Counted from the first letter of the stretch, positions 20,350 to 33,600 are shown. The stretch is 64,000 nt of DNA from Pithys albifrons albifrons (GCF_047495875.1 NC_092480.1:1860001-1924000), one strand, 5' to 3'. The notes: a model not told the origin generated them from the letters alone. Made by a program: numbers and translations.

Positions 20350-22561
20350 ATGGCCGGGGAGGCGCCCAGAGGCGACCACGAGACGAGCAAACGGGGGAGG
20401 ATGGAGGTGAGCGCTGAGGGGGGACACGGCCTGTGGCACCCGGAGGGACACGGCCCCAGGGGGTGACATGGATCCCGGGGGGTGACACAGACCCTGTGCC
20501 ATGGCCTGCAGGACTGCAGGGGTGACATGGGCCTTGTGTCATGTCCTGTGGCACCCCAGGGGTGACATGGATCCCCAGGGGTGACATGGATCCCCAGGGA
20601 TGACATGGATCCCCAGGGGTGACATGGATTCCCCAGGGGTGACATGGATCCCCAGGGGTGACATGGATTCCCCAGGGGTGACATGGATCCCCAGGGATGA
20701 CATGGATCCCCAGGGGTGACATGGATCCCCAGGGATGACACAGACCCCGTGCCATGTCCTGCAGGATCCCCAGGGGTGACATAGACCCCATGGGTGACAC
20801 AGACCCTGTGCCATGACCTGTGGCACCCCAGGGGTGACGGATCCCATTCCATGTCCTGCAGGCCCCCAGTGGTGACATGGATCCCTAGGGGTGACACAGA
20901 CCTCGTGCCATGTCCTGTGGCACCTCAGGGGTGACACACACCCCTGTGCTATGTCCTGTGGCACCCCAGGGGTGACACAGACCTCGTGCCATGTCCTGTG
21001 GCACCTCAGGGGTGACATGGGCCCCGTGCCATGTCCTGTGGCACCCCAGGGGTGACACACACCCCTGTGCCATGTCCTGTGGCACCCCAGGGGTGACACA
21101 GACCTCGTGCCATGTCCTGTGGCACCTCAGGGGTGACATGGGCCCCGTGCCATGTCCTGTGGCACCCCAGGGGTGACACACACCCCTGTGCCATGTCCTG
21201 TGGCACCCCTGGCACACAGAGGGGCACAGAGCTCTGCAGGGCTCTCTGGGGACACTTCCAGGATTTGCACAAAGAAACAGCACATTTTCCACCCTCAAGC
21301 TGGGGATGCCCCTAGACCCTGCCAGAGCATCCAGGGAGGGAGCTGCTGAATACACTGGCTTTTACTCAGAGATATGTATATATATACACACAAAAATACA
21401 ATATATATATAAATACATGTATATATTCAGAGATCTCCATCTGGGATGTGCTCCCTGGGATGCTGTGCCTGCCCATGATGCCCTAAGCCAACACCACCTG
21501 TATTTTCCCTAAAATCAGTCTCAAGGTCTTATTAAACCTCTTCTTTCCTGAGTTAAACTCTGTTTGTGTTAAGCTCATTTCAAGTCCCACGAGCTGCATT
21601 TTTTTCCTGTGCTCTGTTGTCAGAATGAAACCTCAGAAAACCCTCAGTTGTCCTCCCTTGACAAAACAGATTTGGCTCATTCTGAGGACTCTCAGTCCCT
21701 TTGCAACACTGAACCCCTGGAAAAGGTCTTAAATGGTGAGTGATGGATTGAATAGACTCAAAAAGTGAGTATGTCATTGCCCAATTAATGTTATGTCATT
21801 ACCCAATTAATGTTATATCATTACCCAATTAATGTTAAGTTTATGTCATTGCCCAATTAATGTCGAGTTTATGTCATTGCCCAGTTAATGTTATGTCATT
21901 GCCCAATTAATGTTATATCATTACCCAATTAATGTTATGTCATTACCCAATTAATGTTAAGTTTATGTCATTGCCCAATTAATGTTATGTCATTGCCCTA
22001 TTTATGTTGAGTTTATGTCATTGCCCAATTAATGTCGAGTTTATGCCATTACCCAATTTATGTTGAGATCCTTTCAGATGTTTAAATAAAATTGCTTTTT
22101 TTTCCCCCTTTTACCAGAGATGAGCCAAGAAATTATGAACTTATTATCAAAATATGCCAACATTATAAGGCAAGTTAACTTTGTGCTGTTTGTACAGAGC
22201 TTTTCTGACTTCTGTGGGTGGATGGAGTTTAGAGGAACTAGCTCTGAAAACACAGATTTGGGAACTAAAATGCTGTTTTCCGTTATAACACAGAATTAAT
22301 TTGATCAGAAACTGAGTGCTGATGGATGTTTTTAAGAAAAGGAAAAACAGCAGCTTTAGGAAGGGAGAAATGAATGGCATTAGTATTGATTTTAACTCCA
22401 GCTTTTTTCCCTCAAGTGAGAGAGCAGCGATGGACGCGTCGTATGTCCAAGAACTGGATGGAATCTTGGAAGAAGCAAAGGACATAGAAAACCAATTAAT
22501 AAAGAAAAAGGAGAATCTGAAGCAGAGGTTCACTGTCCTTGCAAACTCTCTGCAAGGATAA
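20350..22561 (+). CDS. TEX12: Testis expressed 12, synaptonemal complex central element protein
   Basis: Four exons, 20350-20406, 21624-21735, 22118-22169 and 22417-22561, join in phase to 121 residues (human 123). TEX12 assembles with SYCE2 into fibres of the synaptonemal complex central element during meiotic prophase. The N-terminus [19 protein letters not shown] is basic and disordered. The middle [20 protein letters not shown] matches the human SPQLSSLGKSD segment. The C-terminal half is helical and coiled-coil-like: [55 protein letters not shown] and TVLANSLQG. The third exon ends in a GC donor (AAG-GCAAGT) instead of GT. Lies head-to-head with IL18, as in human. Confidence 0.93.
20460..21215. 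repeat. Minisatellite filling TEX12 intron 1
   Basis: Two interleaved families: a short unit (GGGGTGACATGGATCCCCAG, 20 bp) at 20460-20740, and a longer unit of about 40-65 bp (GTGCCATGTCCTGTGGCACC + CCAGGGGTGACACAGACC) at 20740-21215, in which blocks of about 126 bp are nearly identical. Confidence 0.9.
21771..22065. repeat. 22-bp AT-rich minisatellite in TEX12 intron 2
   Basis: About a dozen copies of TTATGTCATTGCCCAATTAA + TG, some with an extra GTTTA or GAGTT, occupy most of the 382-base intron, starting about 35 bases after the exon 2 donor. Confidence 0.92.
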
Positions 22562-23138
22562 GTGGGGTTTGTTCAACAAGCCAGACTTGGTACTTTCTGT
22601 GTGTTGAAACAAACCGTGGTGAGTGTTTTGGTGTCTGTTTCTTAGGTAAATATTTCAAGTTCAGGAAACTTTCAGCAACTTATTCTTTAAATAACAATGT
22701 GGAGTTAGTAAAAACAGTTCTAAGTATCTGCTTTGAACCCTGTGAGTCCAAGGTTTTCAAACGTTAAGGCTTTACTTGTGAACCCATTGAACACAGAAAC
22801 TGTTCTGTTCAACCCAGAATTTTGCTGTGGAAATGGAGAAGGAGCTCAGATTATTTAATATTAACGATTTTCTGGTCTTGTTTTAGTTTCTAGTTATTTC
22901 CTTGCTACTTTAGGAAATGTTTGAGTGCTAAAATCTTTCTGGAATGTATTTCCAATCTTATTTCAGTTTTGTTGCAGGATACAAATGGTTTGAAGAGATC
23001 AGCTTAGAAATAGGAGAGTTCTACTAAGGATAAAATGTATAAAGTCTTAATTTGAAAATGCATTTAATACTTGTAGAGACTTCCAAAGCCACCTTGACAT
23101 AAACATTAAAGCACATCATCCAACTTTGCTGTGATGTC

Positions 23139-23144
23139 AATAAA
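23139..23144 (+). terminator. TEX12: TEX12 candidate polyadenylation signal
   Basis: AATAAA about 580 bases after the stop, followed by T-rich and GTT-rich sequence. Confidence 0.5.
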
Positions 23145-23169
23145 TCATTCTTTTATTTTGTTATCTGGC

Positions 23170-24782
23170 TGTTTGCTGTACATTCATTTTATTTAAGGAT
23201 GCTCATGGATTTCTTTGGAGCCCTTTTTCTTTCTTGTCATTCAACTCTGTTAAACAAGATGAAACCTGGAATGTACAGAGGATCATTTGTACAAATCATG
23301 AGGCTTATGCAAGGAAGAGAAGAATAAGATAAAATATATTTACAGCTTTACCCCAGAGCTGTGTAGTAATTAAATCCCTCCAGACTTAATAATTATACCC
23401 CTTTCATTATCTAAAACTCCCAAGCAAAGGTGCCACGTGTCAAAGTGACACCATTTAAACCAGCCAGGAGAGGAACTGGGCATGCAGGGTGAGGTTTAGA
23501 CACTCAGAGAGGCAGAGATGTCCTTAGCAGGATTTTCAGAGTGCCTAAGCAGGGTGTAAGCATCTTACATGCTTAGGAATTTTGGACAATCCCATAAGGT
23601 GCCTATCTGCATCTTTAGCATCTAAAGACCTTCACAAGCCTTGCCAGGGGTCTGCAGCATATTTCCCACTCTCCTCTTTCCTCCTCCTCACCTTGGAGTC
23701 ACTCGTGGTGATGCTGTTTAAACAGAAAAAATGTGGGAGGAAAAGAGAAGCAGATGTAGGAAGTGAAATTTTCTAGAATATTGTGTTTGTAACATCTCCA
23801 CTCATACATATATAGTGATGACAAACCCCAGAGTTTTAAATTGACAACTCTCAAGTGGCTGAATTTAGAGAGTTACCCACAGTTAGTTATTGAAGAAAAA
23901 TGCCACAAGTTTCATTACTGATAATATTTGGCTGTTACCTCCATTTTAGCTGTTTGTGTTTGAGGAAATTATGCAGCCCTTTTAGATTATATAGATTTAT
24001 TTTATTTTATGTCACCAATATATCCAAGTATTACTTAGGAACAGAACTTAAATTATGTGATCTAACAGTTTTATTATAAATTTCCTCCCTCAGGGGAACA
24101 AGTTGCAGCAATTTGATCTATTTAAAAAACTTTGTAAAATCCAGTAAAATTAGTGAAACTCCATAATGAAGAACTGCTTAGTCTGACATTCAAGTGCTGC
24201 TGAATCCAAGGCACAACTCTCTGATTTTTGTTTTTCTGCAGCGATTTCTGATAAAATTGGTTGTCATTCCATGTCATAATTTAATAATAGGGGATATAAG
24301 AAGTAATTAGGAGAATTGGAGGAGATATTGGAAGTAAATTCAGGAATTATGGCCAGGTGAGCATATCAACAGTGTGGTTATGCTTATTAAACTTTTTAAA
24401 TGGCTGAGAGCAACAAAACTTCTGATTTTGCTACAGGAATTTATATATAAAATAAACCAATTAAAATGAATTAAATAGGTAGTTTTATGTAGTTTCAGCT
24501 TAGAATGGTAAGTGCAGAAAGTTTAAAATATCCACTGAAAATAAACCAGTGTCTCCTTTTTTGAAGTTAAATAATATTTCATTTAAAATACATTAACAAT
24601 ACACTGATCTCTCCCTGTTTAAAGGGAGCTTTCCATAATTACTGTGCTGGATAAACAATACAGAGCATGTTTCTGTTGGCTGCCCTTCAGTGTTCCACTC
24701 AATATCTAAATATATGGGAGTCCTCATGACACAGTTTTTCTTCTAAATCATTAGAAAATAAAACTTTGGTGTTCTCCTGTTT
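23170..24782. other. Intergenic interval, TEX12 to BCO2, left part
   Basis: AT-rich unique sequence with no conserved ORF, CR1 copy or array visible. Confidence 0.5.
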
Positions 24783-25933
24783 GTCTTTGGCTTCTTTTCC
24801 TCTGGCTGTTCCCCTGACGATGCAAAACACTCACTCTGTTCTTGCCCAGGGCACCTCCATCTTCAGGGTTTCAAAGCCAATTCAAAGATTAAGATTTTAT
24901 GATCAGAAAAACTGAATTCAGATTGTCACAAGCCTTAAACACATCTCTGATCCACTCAGTTGGGCTTTTTCTGTTCTGACCCACATTCCTCCTCCTGTGC
25001 TAACAGGCAGTTTCTTTTTAAGTCAACACAGTCAGCCTTTCCTCAGGGAAGAATTCTGGTTGCTGACTCTCTAAACTCTCTTTGCTGATGGTGCTTCTGC
25101 ACCCACTGCCTCATTTATTTTGGTGCTTATTGGGAGGAACAAAGCAGGTTTGCTCCCTCCTTGTGATGCAACCCTGAAAGCTGTTCCTGCTGTCCCTGAG
25201 GAGCAGCTCCACATCCTCCCTCTGGCTCCCATCCCACCACCATCCGCTTTCCACTTCCACTCAAGGAGGTTTGGACAGAAAATTAATTGGCTTTAAAGCT
25301 GCCAAATCTGCTCAGCCAAGCTCAGCTGGTAACTACGTTTTCTTTAAGCTTCTCCCCTCCTTGTTTAAGCTGCAGTGCCTGTGAATTAAGTAGCACGTCT
25401 AAGATGACAGATCAGGAACCCAATATAAATGGATTTTTGGAAAATCTGGGAACATCTCAGACAAAGTTCTGACCCTCTTGAAGTCCAGGGGATTTGGGCA
25501 CTGGGTCTTTCACACTCCTGAGCTTGCTGTGAATATCTCCACAGGCTGGAAAGTGTGATTTAAACCTCAGTTCCTCTTCTGTTTAAAAGGTAAAAATGGG
25601 AATTAACAGATATTGCAAAGAGAGTTTAGAGAGTCAGCAACCAGAATTCTTCCCTGAGGAAAGGCTGACTGTGCTGACTTAAAAAGAAACTGCCTGTTAG
25701 CACAGGAGGAGGAATGTGGGTGAGAACAGGAAAAACCCAACTGAGTGGATCAGAGATGTGTTTAAGGCTTGTGACAATCTGTCTAGAACTAATCAGAATT
25801 CAGTTCTTCTTATCATAAAATCTTAATCTTTGAATTGGCTTTGAAACCCTGAAGATGGAGGTGGCCCCGGGCAAGAACAGAGTGAGTGTTTTGCATCGTC
25901 AGGGGAACAGCCAGAAGAAAAGAAGCCAAAGAC
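24783..25933. repeat. Long inverted repeat, about 300-bp arms, 529-bp spacer
   Basis: The left arm (24783-25085) starts GTCTTTGGCTTCTTTTCC and ends TAAACTCTCTTTGC. The right arm (25615-25933) is its reverse complement with only scattered substitutions and an insert of about 16 bases near 25785. The arms are unrelated to the CR1 copies in this window. The spacer holds no recognisable ORF. Confidence 0.9.
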
Positions 25934-26079
25934 TCACAGTCCAATCAGTGTCACTCCCATCCTGAAGGAAACTTCTTAACTATGACTTGGGAACAGTAAA
26001 TCTAAAAAAAAAATCCTTTATCAGAATAGGTGGCTTAACATGGAAAATGAGTGGTGGGTACAGCTGCATGTGAGGTCAT

Positions 26080-26135
26080 GGTCAGGATAATATATTTTAT
26101 ATAATATCCTGTATGATATTATATAAAATAAGAGC
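26080..26135. repeat. AT-rich hairpin
   Basis: ATATTTTATATAATA and TATTATATAAAAT pair around TCCTGTATGA. A short inverted repeat with no known role. Confidence 0.6.
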
Positions 26136-26524
26136 AATCAGGAAGCAGGGGCTGCTTAAAAAGTCATTGATTTTTTTTCTGATAGATCAGCTTATCCTGC
26201 AGGGATTTGCTTCCAGCCTTCCTTATTCCACATTATCCTGAACGATTTAGGATATTAGAGAACACAGTTAATTTTTCAAACTAGGAGAAATCATGGAAAA
26301 TTCATTGTAATCTCAGTAAGATGAAGGGTCGAGCTGAAATGGAGATAAAATTAAAAAAGGACCAGGGGTATCAGATCTGTTTCTTACAAACCAGAACAAT
26401 AATTAAGAGTTTGTTTGGTGTTACTGGGTGGTGACCCAGCTGAGATGTGTTTGGTATGGGACAAGTTGTTCTCCTTCACTCTCTGGTAATTTGGTCTTAC
26501 TGAAAAGAAAGTGGGCAGAGTGGG

Positions 26525-26700
26525 AAGCAAAAACAACAAAAAGTGAAGAAAATGCGATACGTGAGGAAAGGTTGGAGCAGTTGGGCTTGTTTAGAGAAGG
26601 CACAACTCGGGGAGGGCACGGTCAGAGACGGGACAGAGCCCTGGGCTGTGCCAGGTGTTCCCTGGGTTTTGCAGAAAGGGCAGGAAGAAATCAGCTTAAA
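26525..26700 (+). mobile_element. Possible ancient CR1/L3-like LINE relic
   Basis: The plus strand encodes REERLEQLGLF, similar to the CR1-clade ORF2 motif seen intact in the young copies here ([12 protein letters not shown]). Diverged and short; boundaries uncertain. Confidence 0.3.
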
Positions 26701-26819
26701 TTGCAGCAGCAGATTTAGGATGAGTATTAGTCTGTCTGGGGGTCCCTGGAGCGCTGTGCGTGCTGCCCTCTCAGGGCACAGCGCAGCTTTGAGGAGCTTC
26801 TTTATGCCCTGGCACAAAG

Positions 26820-27480
26820 AGTTGGTTCATCGCAGCGCCTGGGCAGGCTCTGTCCGGGTCCGGCTCAGCTCGGGGCGGGCAGCGCAGCCCGAGCCCGCTC
26901 CTTCCCGGCCGGGTCGGGTGGGCTCATTCCCATTCCCATTCCCAGCGCATCGGATGGGGCTAATTCTCATTCTTATTCCCATTCCCAGTGCATCGGGTGG
27001 GGCTAATTCCCATTCCCATTCCAATTCTCAATCCTATTCTCATTCCCATTCCCATTCCCATTTCCCCGGGATCCGCCGAGGTGCGGAGCGCCCGCTCCGC
27101 TTTCCAGACAAAGCCAAGGCATTTTTGAACGGCAAACGAGCCGACAAATCGTGAAGGAACTGCCCCAAAGCGCGGCTGCCTCGGTGCTCAGACCATCCCC
27201 TCTTCCCCCTCTCCTGCCCGTCTCCAGGTCGCGGCGATCGGGCGGGTCCCGGCGGTTCGGGCTCACCTGGGCCAGGTGCGGCGCGGTCGGGGCTGGGGAG
27301 CATCCAGGGCTGGCGGCAGGACCCGGTCCGTGGAGCCGCGGAGCGGAGCTGGGGCAGGGGCTGGAGCGAGGAATCCTCCCCGGCAGGCTCTTACTGTGAA
27401 AGGATGATGTCAGGCAGCGCTCATCTGCCGCCCCATCCCCGCTCCTGCCCACTGCCCTGGCACCGCTACCTGCTTGACCA
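26820..27480 (+). promoter_or_regulatory. BCO2: CpG-rich block, probable BCO2 promoter
   Basis: CpG-dense sequence preceding the inferred first BCO2 exon. It includes a CATTCC pentamer/hexamer run at 26925-27062 and several GGGCGG/CCGCCC motifs. No strong TATA box is seen. Assignment depends on the inferred exon at 27496. Confidence 0.4.
26925..27062. repeat. CATTCC short tandem repeat
   Basis: Interrupted CCCATT/CATTCC units in two blocks around GCATCGGRTGGGGCTAATTC, itself present twice. Confidence 0.85.
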
Positions 27481-27495
27481 CCTCCGAGCCCATCG

Positions 27496-27604
27496 ATGCC
27501 TTCTTCCCAGCGGAAAATGCTGCCCCAAATCCTTTTGCCCGCCGTCAGCCTCCTGCTCGCGCATTTGCAGTATTTCCTCTGCTGTTTGATGCAACTGATT
27601 CCAG
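27496..27604 (+). other. BCO2: Inferred first coding exon of BCO2
   Basis: ATG at 27496 opens 36 codons plus one base and ends CCAG-GTAAAA, phase 1. The next BCO2 exon begins GT-TTA at 33419 and needs one base, giving Gly at the junction. The encoded leader is hydrophobic ([19 protein letters not shown]) and unlike human BCO2, so a different first exon remains possible. A second in-frame ATG lies at 27517. Confidence 0.45.
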
Positions 27605-30600
27605 GTAAAATGCATAAACAACCAAAGCCTTCTATGCCACCCTGTTGGAAGGAGGGTGGCGGCTGCTGCTGCTGCTGCTGCTGCTGGCACAGGTCGGTAG
27701 AGAATTTCCATCGATCAGGAATTCGGAACGGAGCGACCCGAAGCGCCCGTCAGACGCTAGAAATTCTCTGTTATTTATTGAGTAGATAAACGGAGGGGCA
27801 GGGATTAGAGCCGGCGCGGGTGGTTCGGAGCTGGAAAAGCAGATTCCCTGTGCATGGCAGCAGCTCCCAGTGGGCTGAGAGAGGCTCTTTTGGAGCAGAG
27901 CCATCGCTGCAGCTTCGATCTGAGCTGTGCAAGCCAGAAACTACCCCAAGAGATCTTTCATCTCAACCCAACTCGGCAATTTGTGTCATCATTGCACCGT
28001 TTGAGTCGTTTTGTTTGGTTTCCTTTGTTACTGGTTCGGGGGAGGTTGTTTTGTTTTGTTGGGGTTTTTTGGTCAGTTTGTTTTGTTTTGTTTGTTTGTT
28101 TATTTATTATTCAGTCTGAGACCTGTTTTCACAAAATAGGAACCCATAAAGATCGTGCCTTAATTCACCAGAATTTCTGCATTTTGATGGTGATGGTGTT
28201 TTCCTGCCCTTGAACCTCAAAGGATTGTTCTTGGGGTACCCAAAGCTCAGAAAAGCTCTCAAACCTGCCTCGTTGTGCCACCAGAACTCCCCAAAGTGTA
28301 GGATCCATTTCTATTGGTGCCTTTAGGAAGTCAGCAGATAATTTACATGCAAGAGCGTCGCCTTTCTCCCTTCCCTCCCTTGGACGAGCCTTTCTCTGCC
28401 CCTTTCCTCCATTTCTTTCCCCCCTGTGTTTTCTGTCACTTCTTTTTGTTCTTCTTTGCTTCCCTGGCTGGTAGCGAGGCAGAAGTGGGTGGCTGAGCCC
28501 ATGGGAAACCAACCAGGGAGATGGAACAAGGAGCCCAACCCCGGGACCTCCCGGCACCCACCAGGCAAGTGCAGCACCTCCAGTGGGACCAAGGGCTTGG
28601 AGTGTGGAAGGCACAAATCCACAGCTCCAGCAGCTTCACTCGGGGCTGGGTGAACAAAGAAAACTGTTTTCCTTGCCCTGTTGTGCCAGTCTGTGTTCGT
28701 AGGGAGTGTAATAATGCAGCTTGTGCCAGGGGATTGTTCTCTGTGGGAATCATTCTCAGGGAAAAGAAACTTTTTGCTTCCCTCTCCCTGTTGGAGGAAT
28801 ACCCTGAGCTTTCTATTTCCCCCCCTCTGCCCTCAAAGCACAGAACCACAGAGTTGGAAGGGTCGAGCAGTGGGACTGTGGGCACAAAAGTGCTGGTGGG
28901 TCCCTGTGCCTTGGGGTTGAACCTGTAGGTTAAAATCCAGGTGGATTTGCTGCCTCCAACGTGATTCCAATTCCACAGGGAGCAAATGGCGTCTGTGTTT
29001 CCTCCATGCCCCAGTAAAGACTTTCTGACTCACCCACTCTACCTGAGTACAGTTTAGTGTCTGAGTACAGTTTAATATCTGAGTACAGTTTAATATCTGA
29101 GTACAGTTTAGTGTCTGAGTACAGTTTAATACCTGAGTGCAGTTTAATATGAGTACAGTTTAGTGTCTGAGTACAGTTTAATACCTGAGTACAGTTTAAT
29201 ATCTGAGTACAGTTTAGTGTCTGAGTACAGTTTAGTGTCTGAGTACAGTTTAATACCTGAGTGCAGTTTAATACCTGAGTACAGTTTAATATGAGTACAG
29301 TTTAGTGTCTGAGTACAGTTTAATATCTGAGTACAGTTTAGTACCTGAGTACAGTTTAGTGTCTGAGTACAGTTTAATATCTGAGTACAGTTTAGTACCT
29401 GAGTACAGTTTAGTGTCTGAGTACAGTTTAGTGTCTGAGTACAGTTTAATATCTGAGTACAGTTTAGTACCTGAGTACAGTTTAGTGTCTGAGTACAGTT
29501 TAATACCTGAGTGCAGTTTAATACCTGAGTACAGTTTAATATGAGTACAGTTTAGTGTCTGAGTACAGTTTAATACCTGAGTACAGTTTAGTGTCTGAGT
29601 ACAGTTTAGTGTCTGAGTACAGTTAATATCTGAGTACAGTTTAGTGTCTGAGTGCAGTTTAACATCTGACCATGGCTACAAAGCAGCTGGGGTGCCTTCT
29701 TGTCTAGAGACACTTTTTCCAGAGCCTTGGCCTTCATCCCATCATTTCTGGATAAAAATAAGCAATTCCCAGCATGGCAGTTTGGGACAGGCAGTGAAAT
29801 CGTGGCACACTGAGCAGAAACAGCACCTGAACACTCTGCCAGGCTGAGAGAACCCTGCACTAATTGCTTACAATGTTTAGAAACTGGGGGGAAATTACAG
29901 CTCTGTATTTGTCACTGTCTCTGCTCTGATGAGCCAAAGGCTGCTCAGCTTTAAGCTTATTTTTCAATGCTTGAGGTGGGGTGGTCACTCTAGTTGAGAA
30001 ATTGGGTTTCTGAGAGGGCAGATTGTGCTATTGTGCTGGTTTTTAGTTTTAAAGCTTATTTTTAAATGCTTGAGGTGAATATTATAGTTGAGAAATTGGG
30101 TTTCTGAGAGGGCAGATTGTGCTATCGTGCTGGTTTTTAGTTTTAAAGCTTATTTTTATAAATGCTTGAGGTGGGGTGGACACTCTAGTTGAGAAATTGG
30201 GTTTCTGAGAGGGCAGGGTGTAATACTGTGCTGGGGTTTAGTTTTTATTTTTAAATGTTTGAGGTGGAGTGGAAACCACAGTCAAGAAATGGAGTTTCTG
30301 AGAGGGCAGGTTGAACTGTTGTGCTGGTTTTTAGTTTTTAACCTTATTTTTATAAATGCTTTGAGGTGGGGTGGGAACCATAGTCAAGAACTGGAGTTTC
30401 TGAGAGGGCAGGTTGAACTGTTGTGCTGGTTTTTAGTTTTTAACCTTATTTTTATAAATGCTTTGAGGAAGAAGTGGGAACTATAATTGAGATAAAGGTT
30501 TCTGAGAGGGCAGGGTGTACTCCTGTGCTGGTTTTTAGTTTTTAACTTTATTTTTATAAATGCTTTGAGGTGGGGTGGGAACCATAGCCAAGAGCTGGGG

Positions 30601-33600
30601 TTTCTGAGAGGGCAGGGTGTACTCCTGTGCTGGTTTTCACTTCGTGTGTTCAGTGAGCCCTTCTGGGACTGCAGAGCTTTTATTGCGTATTAAAGATTTC
30701 CATCCTGGAGCGTGGCCAGAATGGAAGCAATAAATAATTTTAATCACATGTTGGTTGATTCATATTAAAAACAAGTCTTTCTTTTATCTTTTGTAGAGTT
30801 GAGGTTTCTCTTAGCTTGTTGGGTGTTACAATAATGATTTATGACTTTTTACTGGAAGGTGATACCTTTTTTTGCAGTTGCTCTGGGAAATTATTAGAAG
30901 TGTTTGTGCTCCATGTGCTCAGTGCATTCAGAGTAGGTGCAATGAAATGGTTTTTAGGATTATTATTCAGATTTATTTGTTTAATAAGGAAGAAGTGTAG
31001 GTTTTGTTTTCTTTTCTTCTGCCTGGTTATTCTGAATGATCCCTCAGTGACTTGTCAGGTTTCTGAAAACTCCTGTTTGGACTCACCTGGGTCTCATGGT
31101 TTGTTACATTTTGCATGAATTTCTCTGAGGATCTGGAGCTCATCTGGTGGTTTCTGGTAGGGAAAATGAGCCATTTTATTGCTGTGCTGCTTCTCTCTCT
31201 CTGCCCTGGGAGGACGAGGCTTTCACTTCCATATTCCTGATTTCTGTAGTTCATTCCCCTGCATTTCGTGCATGATGTCTTGGAATGAATTCTAAGTAGA
31301 TGAATTCTAACTAGATCAGATTTCAAGAAGGATTACTGAGATGATCACGTGAATGGTTATCACAGGACAAAGAAAACAAAAAGAACTTGGCTTACTTAGC
31401 TTAGGAAGTGATATCATTCTTCACTCTAAATAAAACCTGTGGTAAACAAAACAGGAGGAAAATTACCAAAGCCACATAAACAGCACTGCCAGAAGGACAA
31501 GGGGGATAAAGTGTCCCATGGATAAAGCCCTTTTGTAAATGGAAAGCCCTTTTCTGATCATCTGGACAACGAGCAGTTACCTGAAGAGGGAGTAAGTGCC
31601 AGGGGCCAGAGTAGTTTTTAAGGCAGAGTTGATATATGTGGATTTATGGCACAGCAGGTGGGAGGGGGTGGCTTAGGAGGTCTTTTCCACTCCTGGTCAG
31701 GCTCTCCTGTGAAGTGTCTTTCCCAAATTCCCCTTTATGTGTATCTTCAGAAAGTTTTGGTGCAGTGCCCTCCTCATCCTGCTGTCTTTGCTCCTGCTTG
31801 GATGCAGAGTCTCCTCAGGCTCGGGCTGCTCTCATTTTTAGTGCCTGGTTTGCACCTTTGCAAACGGCAGCTCAGCAAACTAAAGGTCCCTTTCTGCAAG
31901 TGCTGGTGGCAGTCCCTGAATGTGGACAGGAAAATCTTCTCCTTCTGTATGGATGAGGAAATCTCGTGGCACCAGTGCTGGGGTCAGATTGAGTGCTTCA
32001 TAAAGGATTTAATCAGAGTTTAATTGAGTTCCATGAGGGGGAGGATGGTCCAGGATGGAATTTATTGCTGTAGCTCAACTCTGACTTTTTAAATCTCTTT
32101 TTCAATCTGTTTCCCTATTTCTTGTCTCTTTTGAAAATCTCTTAATTAAACCTTGTAATAATTTTATCATTACCATGTTTGAGATGTAAAGAAGGATTTG
32201 GGCATTGGCAAATTGGGGAAGAAGGAAGGAGTCTTGCAGTTTGCCCTCCTGTGTGCCAAACACCCTCCTCAGCGGGGGCTGTTCTGAAGGAACCAGCTTA
32301 GAAAAACCCTTGTCTGCAGCTTGGCTCTCTTGCAGATGCTCTGAAAAAGCAAGATGTGGATGTGAGCAAATGGCTTGAGAGGCTGGGGCTGAACTGTGCA
32401 GCAGCTCCCCTTAATCACCAGGATAAGAATGCAGGCTGGAAGCAGCAGTGGAGAAGGTGCCTGGTAAAACCAGAACTAGTTGGCATGGCAAGCTCAGCAC
32501 AGCCTGGAATCCAGTCAGTGTGTGGTGTTTTCTGAACCAGACCTGTTCGGGCTTGGGTTTGTGCTTGCCACACCTTTTGTCAGGATTGCACTTAGACCTC
32601 AGTGCCATCAGCTGGAGGTTGGGTGGGTGCTCAGTGGTCTGGGCAGAGCAGCAGAGCAGCTGCAGAGCCCTGGGCACAGCCTGGGCAGGTGAGCAGGGCA
32701 CAGGATGGGCAGGGGAGGCGGCAGGTAAATCCACTCCTCAGCTAAATGGATTGGTGCAGCAATCCCTGTGTTGATGAGGCTTTGCAAACCAGGCTGTTGG
32801 AGCCAATGACTGACATCACTGCTGGGTCCCAGCATTCCAATCAGTTCATGCTTTCCTGGGGCTTTTGTCCTGGAACTGGCACTGACAGGGGGTTATTGCA
32901 GTCAAACGAGAGGCTCCATCAGAAATGATCCCGTTCTGCTATTGCTTATTTACTTACCAAATAAAATGGGTAAATCTCTTTTGTCCTGTCCTGTAAATGT
33001 GTTTCAGCTCAGTGTCATTTGTGTTCCTCCTGATTGCCATTTTGGGGGGGATTGCAATTATTTTTCTTTTTTTCTTTTTTTTTTTCCCTCTCAATTATTT
33101 ACAAAATAAATTACAAATAGATGTTTCTTCAAATAAAATAAAAGTTGTCATCTTTTCTATCCTCCTATATTTTATTACCTCCTCTGGGCTGTAGAACTGG
33201 TGTCTCTGATGGATTATCTACAGCAGAGTAGATCAATCCACTGGATTTTTTGTGGATTTTGGGATATTGTGGGGACTCAGCTTCACCCTGAGTGTCCACT
33301 GCACCCTGGCTGCTTGCAGAGTGCTGAATGCTGTTCTAGACATCCAAACTCAACCTTTAGCAGTTGTCACTTTATTCCATGGAAAATCTGAATTCCCAGC
33401 TTTTTCTTCTCCTTGCAGGTTTAAAGAATGACCTGCCCAGCCCACCCAAAGAGCAAATCCTGTGCCACAGAGCCAGGGGTTTGCAGTGCATCTCCCCCTT
33501 AGTGCAGAGCGTGGAGGAGACCCCTGTGCCCATCCCAGCCAAGATCAAAGGGCATATTCCCAAATGGATCAATGGCAATCTCCTGAGGAATGGTCCTGGC

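Noticed and set aside
19198..20897. Long minus-strand ORFs (434 and 389 codons) across TEX12 exon 1 and its flanks
   Set aside because: Repeat-driven and antisense to a well-supported exon.
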